A stretch of 64,000 nucleotides of DNA. Source: Nectonema munidae (lineage: Eukaryota > Nematomorpha > Nectonematoida > Nectonematidae). The first letter of the stretch is position 1. Every line of letters starts with the position of its first letter. Made by a program: the position numbers and the translations under genes. The notes beneath the pieces are model-generated. The model saw only the letters and a list, made by a program, of their open reading frames with translations. It was not told the origin of the DNA and did not search any database. This document shows positions 34,101 through 43,583 of the stretch, in pieces. The DNA is taken from positions 1,518,501 through 1,582,500 of the forward strand of contig JAUIRK010000889.1 of NCBI GenBank assembly GCA_030549495.1, given 5' to 3'.

Positions 34101-34763
34101 AGTGACCGAGGCTCCTCCTTTTTGTCACAAGAACTTCAACAATATTTGCTCAATCTAGGAGTGGCAACAAGTCGCACAACCCGCTACAATCCAACTGGCA
34201 ACTCACAGTGTGAAAGATACAATGGAATTGTTTGGAAGAGCATTTGCCTAGCTCTAAAAGCACGTAATCTTGACGTAAAAGCTTGGCAAGATGTTTTGGG
34301 AGACGCCTTACACTCAATTCGATCTTTGCTGTGTACTGCAACTGGATGTACTCCTCACGAAAGATTCATGGCTTTTCCAAGAAGGTCTACATACGGAGTC
34401 TCTTTACCATCTTGGATTATGTCTCCTGGCAACGTACTTCTGAAAAAAAAGCCAAGAAATGACAAGTACAGCGCTGAAGTTGAAGAGGTTGAACTATTAC
34501 AAGCAACACCCTCTTACGCTCACGTTCGTTTACCCAACGGAAACGAAACCACCGTAAACTTAAAAGACTTGGCTCCTCTTAACGACAGTTCTACGAAACA
34601 TCTTGACACCAAACCGACACTAACTAATCAAGCTGAAAATTTAGAACAACAAAATAATGGTTCTAGAGATTCTCCAACTTCATCGCACTTCCACAGTGAA
34701 AACATCGTAGAAAACCGCTACCCAAAAAGAGAAAGGCGTGCTCCAGATAGATGGAAATATTAA
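31185..34763 (+). CDS. Gag-Pol polyprotein of the Ty3/gypsy element
   Basis: One frame of 1192 codons. Parts in order, with rough residues: Gag-like domain (1-195), two CCHC zinc knuckles (about 203-236), aspartic protease (about 295-390), reverse transcriptase (about 430-620), RNase H (about 700-830), and integrase with its HHCC zinc domain and core (about 840-1100), then a basic C-terminal tail. Gag and Pol share a single frame, as in some Mag-like elements, so no frameshift signal is needed. No envelope gene follows. Confidence 0.95.
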   Translation: MDKFLRPERLDIDPNSATATDEWKHWYSTFKNFLSSISALHPEKLSVLTNYISASVFKYIENVEEYDNAISKLESIYVKKKNQVFARHLLAIRKQLPGESVDAFVQQLQRLSLECEYSLVSAEQHRDEQIRDALINGLASDTIRLRLLENKNLDLQSAYDQARALEIAQSNSHAYKTDTTSFTASTRKDPTEPRSSYKSKHLCFFCGNAFHIRKMCPAKNSKCYKCSKMGHFSKACRSSCINTDKDVETDNDESILATIIDANNKSCTCFGREVPAKSDSVIAATSGKFNSKVLIMRKVGQVEANCLIDTGSTESFVSSVFVNKVRLRVFPLNRVVSMASSDLTVPILGYCIESLVFKESTYHNIKLNVLENLVSDIVLGQDFICAHKFLKFNLGGKLPGIQVCSLSELQSPSPSLFRYLTKDCRPIATKSRQYSYSDSEFIEKEVERLLKDGIIEESLSPWRAQPFVSKSENHKPRMVIDYSKTINRFTQLDAYPLPKIECIVNEVARNKVFTSLDLKSAYHQVKLAAGDKAYTAFQRKHKLYQFTRIPFGLTNAVPCFQRIIDRIIDAEKLKGVYAYLDNITIAGSGIIEHNKNLEAFMNAARKANITFNKAKSQIAKNEICLLGYKISHNVVNPDPNRVAPLLEMRPPDNLKSLKRVIGLFAYYARWIPHYSDHIRPLITAASFPLCDEATAAFGKLKRLLSKASLRVIDPNQPLVVETDPSNFAIAASLNQNGQPIAFHARTLRKNEKPHSSLEKEACAIVEAIRKWKHYLLGRHFTLITDQEALSYMFNKRHSGKIKNDKLLRWRIELASYDYDVKYRKGSLNIVADTLSRAVLAATDSSTLYDIHNQLCHPGVTRMAHFIRNKNVPFSILEIKEMIKGCKICNETKPRFYNPPHTPLVKATRPWERLNIDFKCGLPLSNGYTIFLTIIDEWSRFPFVFPCKDMSAKTVMRCLSSLFSICGLPEYIHSDRGSSFLSQELQQYLLNLGVATSRTTRYNPTGNSQCERYNGIVWKSICLALKARNLDVKAWQDVLGDALHSIRSLLCTATGCTPHERFMAFPRRSTYGVSLPSWIMSPGNVLLKKKPRNDKYSAEVEEVELLQATPSYAHVRLPNGNETTVNLKDLAPLNDSSTKHLDTKPTLTNQAENLEQQNNGSRDSPTSSHFHSENIVENRYPKRERRAPDRWKY

Positions 34764-34775
34764 AGAGGGGGTGAA

Positions 34776-34993
34776 TGTTGTAAATAGAGTGCCTCACAAC
34801 ATAATTGGAATGTTGTAGATAAAGTGATGCCTCACAACATAGATTTAAAGCTCACAATTCACTGGCAATTTACAACTAACCCTCTAACCACAATCACTCT
34901 ATTTCAATAGTATATAAGCCTTCACATTTCTTTATCTTCGTTGAAAGTAAAGCCTACTTTTCTTCAAATAAATTTATTTCTTACTTTACAACA
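34776..34993 (+). repeat. 3' LTR (218 bp)
   Basis: Same sequence and length as the 5' LTR. It is preceded by the purine-rich AAAGAGGGGGTGAA (polypurine tract) and followed by the CTTAG duplication. Confidence 0.95.
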
Positions 34994-34998
34994 CTTAG

Positions 34999-37724
34999 CA
35001 CAAGGAATTACCTAAAAAAAATATTGGACTAGACGCTACCATAAAAGTGACAAAGACAAAAATTTAAAAGTTTGCTATAAAATGAGAGCAAAAAAGCTTT
35101 ACTTTACTTTGAAAATGTTAACAGTAGATATTTTATGAAATATAAGTAACACAAATTTAAAGCTCTTTCTTTTCCATACTTTATCTCTCTGTCGACCATT
35201 GAGGTAAACGGTTGAATTACCTTGATTAACAAAATTTTCTCAAATTTAACCTAAATCCTCAAAAATATTTGGTGTATGAAAACATTTCTTTTCTAAGGTA
35301 GAAGAGTGATGATGATGATGATGAAATCATATCATTTTTTTAGAAGCATGTATAGTTCAGCAACAGTGATACTCAGTCATTTCCTCATCATTGCAACTAT
35401 CATTGCCTAAGCCTTTTCATCTGACTTCAAAAGTTAAGAGTTTTTGAATGGAAGGAAAACAACAACAAATATCTCACTATATACTTTACCCTTAAATATT
35501 CAAAAAAAAAATTTTTTTTGGGCCTAAAGTTAATTTCAATAAAATTTTGGGCCCGCATGTAAAAAAGTTGAAGGACTCTGGCCTAAGTCTTTCTCATGGA
35601 TTTACTCCAGATTTTTAAAACATGGCATAATGATTTATTTTTCTCAATCTCTCCTCTTACCAATTGTCAACAGGCCTGATTAATATCAAATGAATTGATT
35701 ACTCCCTGAATCTTTAGCTTTAAAAATTTAGCTTAGATTTTTTAATTTTTAGCTTAAAATTCAATGTCAAAATGTATATTGCAACGAAATGTTACCAAAT
35801 TAGATTACTAACATAGAAATCATTCCATATATATATAATCTTTATATTTTTGCTACCTACGCATACATTCAGATAGTAAAGCAAATTGTTTGAAAATACA
35901 TTTAGAAGTTGGTTCTAGGAATTGGCAGGTATGAAGTCGTGAATTTAAATTCTGGCTTTTTAAATGGAAATTGAGAGTCGGACATGCTTAAAACAAACTT
36001 TGCTTTTCAATTGCATAAGACAGCATAATTTCATAAGAAGTGCAAAATAAACTCTATATACAAATTTAACGTGATTGAATCCCATGAAAAGCAGACAAAA
36101 ATCAAATTATAGAAGGTAGCCTATGTTACTTTTACTCTCTTGAAATGAATATAGCGGTACGTATAAAGGGTAAAGGCCAATCTTACTTAATCCCAAATCT
36201 AGAATTTACCATATAAGAGGCACTTTTAAAAACAAAAAGTGACTTTCATGAACCTACCTATGAGTTCTATATATATATGCAACTTTTTAATGTATCACAT
36301 TCAAAACAAACACCCTATATTTTGGCTCTATCATTTTCTCTAAATTATATGTCAATGTATCATATATCATTTATTATTATATATCTGTTTATACATATTG
36401 TATATTATTTTTTTTCTCTTTATAAGTATCTCTTGTAAATATTTATATATACTTCATTTAATTTCTGTTAAATAAACTTATATTTCAAACATGGTTGTCT
36501 TCATATTTAATAAAAATAGTAAACTTATTAAATAAATGTTGGAATTTTTGTAAAATGATTTTATGTATAAAATGGTTACACACGGTAGCGACTTTGATTA
36601 GTCATTGTGTGGGCCCAGCTACACAAACTGTTTTTACTTATTTTTTTTTATAACTTGTAACTTTGTGAAATATTATGATTATTATTTAACAACAAACATG
36701 TGTACTCTAATAAATTTCTTTCTTTCTAACTTGACTAAGCTAAATTAAATTAGGATTCTAATTACTGTATACTGAACTCTTTATTAAATTTAAAATACTA
36801 AAGTTGATACAGTTAATGCTACTAGTATTTTCTGTAGTTTTCTAAACTACTTTTTCTGCAATTAAAGTTTATTTAGAAATACTGACTTTTTCAATAATTT
36901 ATTTAGCAAAAGTCAAAACTATGATAATAATTCATATTTACTGATTTCCATTAGTCGATTTTTGGACACCAGCCTTTACTAATTTAGTTTATATGTGTAA
37001 GTAATTTTTTAACTAATATAATCAGTTAGTTATGCGTTAGTGTTTGGAAAGCCTTCCAATTCATTGTGAAAATGAAAAGAATTGAAATGACCACCATATA
37101 AAATAATTAAACCAATTGACCATTTGTTTTTATTTTTAAAGCTTATTAAGTTCCAAAAATTTGAATAAACAAATCAGTGAACACTGGATTTTTATCCATA
37201 ATTCAAATTTTTCATTTAGGTATCAGCCTTTTGAGTGATTCTGCTAGGAAACCCTGCTTCGTTTGCTCAAGTGAGGAGATTGCTGGAAGCAAGTTCTGTT
37301 GCTTTCACTTCAGTGAGAACCACTTCTTTTCTTTCACACCTATATATTGCGTCCTTCAACATTTTGCTATCAAGGTCAAGCTTTTGTGCTGTTGTTCACA
37401 TCCTTAGTTTACATCTTTCTTTCCTTCGCCCGTAAGACAACCTCTATGAATTATTACCTTTCTTATAAAAAATTTTTTTTCTTCCATCTACCATATGTTC
37501 AATCGTTTCTATGAGCGCCATTTTCGAGCTATCTCCGAATTTTTTACAATCTACATTGAAAATCATTTTATAAATTTTACCTTCACTTTACCTCTCTGCT
37601 TTCCACCTTTTTCTACCCTGAGCTACTGATGGCAAATCTTTCAAAAATATCTTTGCCACCCCCTCATAATTAACAACAAATCGGACAAAATTAACCGTTT
37701 TTGGAATCAGTGTTCCTGTAGAGC
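34999..37724. other. spacer with minor repeats
   Basis: AT-rich. It holds a short GAT repeat near 35308-35326 and a sequence near 35520-35578 (GGGCCCGCATGT..GGACTCTG) that may be a decayed hAT end. Near 37230-37560 open frames run on both strands but I recognise no protein. Confidence 0.4.
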
Positions 37725-37725
37725 A

Positions 37726-37765
37726 GTGATTTCCAAAGTGGGGTGCGCGTCCCTTTAAATATTTT
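37726..37765. mobile_element. hAT-like terminal fragment
   Basis: CAGTGATTTCCAAAGTGGGG followed by TGCGCG is the common hAT-end motif (CAGTGNTTCCCAAAG). The opposite end is not found nearby, so the full extent of the remnant is unknown. Confidence 0.5.
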
Positions 37766-38352
37766 CATAAAATCTGATTTGATATAAACTTTGTTTATCT
37801 TTTTTTGAGTCAATAAAAAATATTTAAAACGTAATTTACTTTTTTTTGATGTAGATATATTATTTAGATAAAAATGTATTTTAACACTGTCATATGTTTT
37901 TTGGCTGCATAGATAGACAGGGTGGTGTGGTCAATCCTTTTCACTCAAGTTTGATCGACGAATTATTTTTATTAGAAATGGTTTTAATTCATTTCAGTCT
38001 AAAAGTTCTCTTATCCACGACTTGACAGATGTGTAAGATGGAAGTTGTATATCACTGAAGAATAAAAAGAGTTATAACTTGAATCATAAGACTTAATTTG
38101 GAAACCTACAAATTGATGATAATGGAAATATGCTGAAACATTTGTATGAACTCAAAGATGAAATAAATATTTTGCAATAACAAAAGGAAAATTTATATGA
38201 TGCTTTCATAAAAAAATCTATACCTAGATTCTCTATCTTCACGACGTAAAAGCAAGCAGCATTGCACACTACCATATGATCAGTGCTTTTGTTGGAAAAA
38301 TGAACTCTGCAGACAGAAGGTACACGTTGAAAACTTCTATTCGTTTTTTCAT

Positions 38353-38491
38353 CTTAACCCGTTAACGCCCGGAGTCGACTATAGTCGACTTTACAAAAAT
38401 GTGAATCGTCTGCGTTTATCAAAGCTCTTTAATACAAATCTTCTGCTTTGCATTAGATATCGTCTGATTATTCTGGTCGTTAATGGGTTAT
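38353..38491. mobile_element. TTAA-type miniature element, subfamily C, reversed
   Basis: The left end TTAA-CCCGTTAACGCCCGGA (16 bp) is followed at once by the perfect palindrome GTCGACTATAGTCGAC. The interior has CGTCTGCG, AATCTTCTGCTTT and ATATCGTCTGAT. The right end GACCAG-type repeat is GGTCGTTAATGGG followed by TTAT. It lies in the opposite orientation to the copy at 9653. Confidence 0.85.
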
Positions 38492-38511
38492 TAATCAACT
38501 TATCAGAGAAG

Positions 38512-38930
38512 TCAATAACCAAGGATAGTACAGTGGAAATATGAAGAATGACATCTAGTAATATTTTGATTCGCTTTATGAAGAATTTTTACAATATATT
38601 CTACATGTTTCAATGCATTAAAGTTACTTGTAAACGAACAGCAAACGCGTTCAAAATTGATGTGATTCATTGAACACCTTAAGAATTTTGGGTAAAATAT
38701 CATTCCATTTACCCAAAACTTGGAGAACAGGCTCTCCAATGGTCTGATTCCTTTTTGTCGACCTAACTTTGTGAGGTAGATTTTTGCAGCCTTGTTGTAT
38801 TAAAAACAAAAGCACGATATCGACGCGATGTTCAAAGTGAGTTGCGTTCTTCACCTCCTTTGGATGCGATAGTGACAACGAAAGATTACAGATACTTTTT
38901 TCGGAATTCCATAAATGCTTGTACAAATAT
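38512..38930 (-). pseudogene. unidentified coding-like remnant
   Basis: Two overlapping minus-strand frames, 38651-38926 and 38512-38739, read coherently as HFEHRVDIVLLFLIQQGCKN, VLQVLGKWNDILPKILKVFN, then after one frame change FERVCCSFTSNFNALKHVEY. Composition is protein-like, more so than the surrounding spacer. I do not recognise the protein. A transposon-derived or processed gene remnant is possible. Confidence 0.3.
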
Positions 38931-39455
38931 CTTAGTCAAGATTTCAAAGATATGAACATAGTTAAATTGCGCAAAAATACGGACAGATACTCTTTTCACA
39001 CAAGTTTCCACTTTACCTCTCTTCAATTGTATAAATATGAAGGTATTAAAAAGTCTAAGTTAGTAGAAAAATTTTGTTGAATTGTCAGTCACATTTTACT
39101 TACAATTATTTTATACACCCTCAACCCTGTGTATACCTTTCCATGTCAAAGGATATCGAGATTTAAAAAAGTCCAGCCTTTAGCGCACATTTTTATAACT
39201 AAAGAAACAGATAAACAGACATATACAAAACCTGTAAGAACAAAGCAGCGGAAGAATATAGCGCTGAAAATAGGAAAGATGAGATGGAGAAAGGAGAGAT
39301 GAATGAAGAATACAAGTCCTAAAACGAATATGAGTGTAGTTATGAGATTCATCGATCACAGAAACGCGTCCTAGATGCGTAAATCACGTGTCTCTCTCTG
39401 CAGACATGGTGTGTATCAAATAGTGAAATTGGAAGTTTATTTAATTCATATTTAT

Positions 39456-39548
39456 CCATTTACGACCGAGCAAAGCTAGTAATGCGCATTTTATGTCATT
39501 GAAAGTAAGAGTTTGTCTCCACCCCCTTTAGGAACATTGGTTTAATTG
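39456..39548. mobile_element. decayed TTAA-type fragment, subfamily D
   Basis: ATCCATTTACGACCGAGC at the left and AGGAACATTGG-TTTAA at the right resemble the two ends of subfamily D, with a shortened and diverged interior. Confidence 0.4.
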
Positions 39549-39670
39549 AGATACAAATATAAATGTATTTGATCCAACATTACTTGTAGTTCCCTCATTC
39601 TGTACTTCTGACCATTCTCATGTTTATCTTATACCATTGTTTCCTTAAGTGCTTCCATTTCCACAGAAAA

Positions 39671-41359
39671 ATGTTGCAAAGACTACTTCTTTCAACGTCA
39701 CTCATCCCTAAATGTGCCAAGATTGAAAGTAAACGAGTGATTTCGTTGAGTGCCCGCCACTGTTCTCAAAGTGTGTATCGCAGTCCATATCCAGATGTGG
39801 ATTTGGAAAAAGTCCAAAAAACCTCCTTTTCCCAATTCATTTTGAAGGAGATGGAGAAATTCGGGGACAACGTAGCAGCTTTTGATGCAGACCGGCAGAA
39901 GACCTTTCACTATGACAAAATCGTTGGCCTGAGCAGAGGGTTGTCGGCTGCTTTTTCCGCTCTAGGAGTCGAAGAGAAGCAAAAAGGAGTCATTTTGTCA
40001 CCGAACATCCCTGAATTCGCCATCGCCTTCTTAGCTCTCAATTTGATCCACGTGACAGTCGTTCCAATGAATCCTCTTTTTAAAATCTGTGAAATGTGTC
40101 AATACCTCGAAAACATTCAGCCAGAAGTCTTTATCTATCACCCAAGTCACATGTCAAAGTCTGACATCATGAAATGCTTTCCCTCAGTGAGGTTTCCCAT
40201 TAAAATCGTTAAGGAGAGTGAACTGGATCAAGAACTAAATTTGGAAGATCTGATGCAGCAAGGCTCGTCATCATATAACGAGGTAACTGTTCCAGATGTG
40301 GCGAAGAAAATCGCTCTGATGCCGTTATCAAGCGGAACAACTGGAAAGCCCAAGAACGTCATGCTGAGCAACGCCAACCTAACTTGTAATCTGATGCAGA
40401 TTCGCGATTTAGTGTCTTTTCGTCCTAAAGAATCCATTCTGTGTCAACTGCCATTTTATCACCTATATGGATTCGCAATCAACCTTTTTTTAGCGTGGAT
40501 CCACGGAGCTAAATTGATAACTTCTCAAAGATTCGCCTTGACCCAATTCACGCAAATTCTTCGAGACTTTGATGTTTCGTATCTCTTTGCTGTTCCTTAT
40601 TTGCTTGCGCAGCTAACGAAGTCTCATGACTTTAATTCGAAGTTTTTGCCCAACCTACGGGTCATAATGAGTGCTGCTGCTTTCCTATCTCCCGAAATCA
40701 GCCAATCAACTCTAAAAGGCTTTAGCAATCAATTGCGATTGTTTCAAGCTTACGGCATGACGGAAATGAGTCCATTATCCCACATTTTGCCTATAAATTT
40801 GTCCAAAGATGTGGACGCTGTGAAATCGATAGGAGTTCCGTTGCCATCAACGTCTTGCCGCATCATTCCGACTGAAAACTCCGAATCAGCCGAGCGTGGA
40901 GAACTCCTAGTCAAAGGCCCTCAAGTAATGCAGGGATACTTTCAAGATATGGAAAAGACACGCGCGACACTTGATTCAGATGGTTGGTTGCATACAGGGG
41001 ATATTGTTCACACAGATACCAGAGGTTTGTTCTACATCGTGGACCGAATGAAAGACATGATCAAGTACAAAGGATTTCAGATTTCGCCGAGTGAATTGGA
41101 AAGTGTTCTTCTTCGATGTGAATGTGTGGCCGATGTGTGTATCGTTGGGGTGGAGTGTGGGGGAGCAGGGCATGTTCCGAAAGCGTTTGTTGTTTTGAAA
41201 GACTCCTTCCGAGATGCCAAAAGCGAAGACATCCATTCTTTTTTCAATGCAAGAGTTGCCGCATACAAACGCTTGCGCGGAGAAATTCAGTTCACGCAAA
41301 GAATTCCAAGGTCATTGGCTGGAAAAATCCTGAGAAAAAATTTTGAGCAAAATAAATAA
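39671..41359 (+). CDS. AMP-forming acyl-CoA synthetase, 4-coumarate-CoA ligase/luciferase-like, probably mitochondrial
   Basis: A 562-residue ANL-superfamily enzyme, which activates a carboxylic acid with ATP to an acyl-AMP and then passes it to CoA. From the ATG at 39671: A3 P-loop LSSGTTGKPKNVMLSN (about 219-233, Asn where Gly is usual), A5 QAYGMTEMSPLSH (about 359-371), A7 DGWLHTGDI (about 437-445), A8 hinge DRMKDMIKYKGFQISPSELE (about 458-477), and A10 PRSLAGKILRK (about 546-556) with the catalytic Lys. The N-terminus MLQRLLLSTSLIPK has basic and hydroxyl residues and no acids, as in a mitochondrial leader; there is no SKL-type peroxisomal signal. The frame is open 17 codons further upstream, but CCATTTCCACAG just before AAAAATG looks like a splice acceptor, so I prefer this start. 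AATAAATAAA overlaps the stop. The acid substrate cannot be told from sequence. Insect and crustacean genomes hold many such paralogues. Confidence 0.9.
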   Translation: MLQRLLLSTSLIPKCAKIESKRVISLSARHCSQSVYRSPYPDVDLEKVQKTSFSQFILKEMEKFGDNVAAFDADRQKTFHYDKIVGLSRGLSAAFSALGVEEKQKGVILSPNIPEFAIAFLALNLIHVTVVPMNPLFKICEMCQYLENIQPEVFIYHPSHMSKSDIMKCFPSVRFPIKIVKESELDQELNLEDLMQQGSSSYNEVTVPDVAKKIALMPLSSGTTGKPKNVMLSNANLTCNLMQIRDLVSFRPKESILCQLPFYHLYGFAINLFLAWIHGAKLITSQRFALTQFTQILRDFDVSYLFAVPYLLAQLTKSHDFNSKFLPNLRVIMSAAAFLSPEISQSTLKGFSNQLRLFQAYGMTEMSPLSHILPINLSKDVDAVKSIGVPLPSTSCRIIPTENSESAERGELLVKGPQVMQGYFQDMEKTRATLDSDGWLHTGDIVHTDTRGLFYIVDRMKDMIKYKGFQISPSELESVLLRCECVADVCIVGVECGGAGHVPKAFVVLKDSFRDAKSEDIHSFFNARVAAYKRLRGEIQFTQRIPRSLAGKILRKNFEQNK

Positions 41360-42475
41360 AGTTATATTCATCCTTATTATTTCTTTATTTTTGCTTATTT
41401 TTTTGTAGCGTTTTTCCCAAGATTGCAGAATCACAAGGTAAAAATTCTGAATCTATGCTTTCAAGCCTTTTGTCAACATTTTGCAGGCAAATATCCCATA
41501 AAGTATAAGAAAAATTATTTCACGCAGTTGCCAAATATGGAAGAAAAAAAGAGAGCTCCTAGCAGTATACATTTTTTTTAAGTTAACTTTCATCTTTCCA
41601 ATGCTTTTTGTTTTACAACTTATTTTTGTCTAGATTAAAGAAATTGATTTCGAAGGGGCTTGATAAATATTATAATTCAGTGTCTCCAATCATAGTACAA
41701 ACTTTTTACAATTTTCCTTATTTATGGACGAAGTGTACAATTTTATTCAATAAAAAAATCTTAGGACACTCTAATTTATACAAAATATTTTAGATTGAAA
41801 AGTATTGGAAAGTCATGATTTTTTTTCAAGTTTCAAGTTCGACAAAAAAAAAATTTGACATTTTTTCTACTATTTATTTTTTGATTATAATTCTTGTTTT
41901 TCTTTAGTTCACTAAAGAAGTACAACTTAATAATATTCTCTACATTTTTTAATGAAAATTATTCAGACCCAGATTCTAGGATCTTTCATTGGATGCAAGA
42001 ATTGTCAATGCTTCTTCAAAATGCACAATGTTTGGGCTCATAATCATGAGATTTAAAAAAGTTTATACAAGTCAAAAAAATTAAGAAATTCTATGAGAAA
42101 CTTTAAATTCAAGGTTTGATTTTCCTTTAAAACTTTTACTAAGTAATTTTTTTCATTTTTTGATACATTTAGCTGAAACTACGCTTGCTTTATGCGCCTA
42201 ATTTGGATTTATCTAAAAGGAAAAATCTTTTTATAGACTTTTTTTATTTAATTATTTAAAAAAAAATTAAAATATTATTAAAAAAATGGTTATACAATTT
42301 GTTTTACATAAAATTAACATCTAATACCAAAGTACATTCATGATACGAAGAACAAGCCAAAGTTACACCAATATCTGCATGATGTATATTGATTGGTTGG
42401 TTTTTTTTTATATCAAAACACTTTCAGGCGTGAAGCTATATGCTCGCAGTATGCTTGAATATTTTAGTTTTTAAG
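41360..42475. other. spacer, nothing recognised
   Basis: AT-rich 3' flank of the acyl-CoA synthetase gene. No open frame or element end could be supported. Confidence 0.5.
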
Positions 42476-42552
42476 AGTTGGAAGCCTTGGGGATCGAACC
42501 TCTGACTTTCAACTGTTAAGCTGAGTGGTACACTCTAACAACTATTGAGGCT
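42476..42552 (-). repeat. tRNA-like sequence, probable SINE head or tRNA pseudogene
   Basis: The minus strand reads GCCTCAATAGTTGTTAGAG, then AACAGTTGAAAGTCAGAGG, and a pol III B-box GGTTCGATCCC at tRNA spacing from an A-box-like start. The acceptor stem does not pair properly, so it is not a working tRNA. A tRNA-derived SINE is the likeliest source; its body could run left to about 42340. Confidence 0.5.
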
Positions 42553-42557
42553 CATGT

Positions 42558-42647
42558 GATGCATAAAGGCCCGTAGCTAGGTTCGGGGGGGGGGGGGGGG
42601 GGGTTTAGCCCCTTCCTGCCCTTTCTGGCTACGGGCCTGGATGCATA
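42558..42647. mobile_element. 74-bp hAT-type MITE with internal G run
   Basis: GATGCATA at 42558-42565 and 42640-42647 is an 8-bp duplication around 74 bp with ends AAGGCCCGTAGC and GCTACGGGCCTG (12-bp inverted repeats, one end base different). A 19-base G run lies just inside the left end. Confidence 0.85.
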
Positions 42648-43583
42648 TTTGTTCAAAATGAAATAAGAAGAGTGTGAGGCAACAAGAACAACATATTTTA
42701 GCAATTTGGCTTATCCCACACGACAACACCGATTAATTTCATTATTATTTATGTGTATCATTCCATCGAGAAGATAAGAAATGAGCAAACCCCTGTCAAA
42801 ATTGAAAACCACCTATCAAAAACAATAAAAACCTGTCAAAAGGGACGAGAGGAGGAGCAAGTTCGCCCACGAGAAAGTCACACTGCCTTCTTTCACTCGA
42901 CTCTTTCCTTTTTCGTCTGCGTGTTTGAGAATGTTCATTCCCTCTTGCATTTTAGGTTAATTTATTTTGATTATACATTTGGTAATTTCTTCTCTTCTGA
43001 GTTTAAAATTCTCTTTTTCTAAAATTTTCCATGCTTTTGTGCAGGTAAGATGGATCTGATAGATTTTAATTTTTTTCATGCATATATTTATTTCTAGGTA
43101 TCAAAGATTGGAAATAGTTTTTAAAAAAAATTTTTTAAACCTTCAACTTAAAATTATTTCTCGTATCTTTCGCTTAGATCAGATGTGTGGAACATGTGGC
43201 CTTAAGTCCGCATTACAAATGTGTTTGATAATAAGCTAATTAAATCAGCCTTTTCTTACTTGATCCAAATTAAAAATTCGCATTGAACTGAATTGAAAAT
43301 GAACATTTTGAAGAAAAATTGATAATGCGACCCACTATGATAGAAGAAAAAGAAGAAGTTTACTTTCAAAAAGTGAACATCCGATTAAAATGTTATAGGA
43401 ACATAAGAATAATAAATAAATGAACTATTAAGTTAACAGATTGAGTTTCACGGTCCGTATCAAAGCCATGTTGACCGCTCAAGGATATACGAACCTATGA
43501 TATAGTGGATTCGTATTCATAACAGCTAGTAGTGTGTAAAACATCTTTAAAGTTTTAAAAGGTGTTGAGGACAAAGGCATGCA
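42648..43583. other. spacer, possible untranslated exon
   Basis: Near 43034-43046 TTTTGTGCAG|GTAAGA is a strong-looking donor at the end of an unstable open region (42753-43043). It could be a 5' untranslated exon of the downstream decarboxylase gene, but there is no direct support. A sequence near 43184 (CAGATGTGTGGAACATGTGG) resembles a hAT end. Confidence 0.3.

Larger units (their letters stand above)
30938..34998 (+). mobile_element. Ty3/gypsy LTR retrotransposon, looks whole
   Basis: The element proper is 30943-34993 (about 4.05 kb). It is flanked by the 5-bp duplication CTTAG (30938-30942 and 34994-34998). The two 218-bp LTRs start TGTTGTAAAT and end TTTACAACA, and I see no difference between them, so insertion is recent on an evolutionary scale. 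One long gag-pol frame fills the interior, with a purine-rich tract just before the 3' LTR. The order protease, RT, RNase H, integrase is that of Ty3/gypsy, and two CCHC knuckles suggest the Mag-like branch. It looks whole, with no break seen in its reading frame. Confidence 0.95.

Noticed and set aside
35300-35330. Short GAT repeat as a regulatory or coding feature
   Set aside because: Only about six units in spacer; an ordinary short microsatellite.
37177-37435. Cysteine-containing plus-strand frames that might be a zinc-finger exon
   Set aside because: Cysteine spacing fits no known finger and the antisense is equally open; nothing supports either strand.
42476-42552. Functional tRNA gene
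   Set aside because: The B-box is good but the acceptor and anticodon stems do not pair properly.
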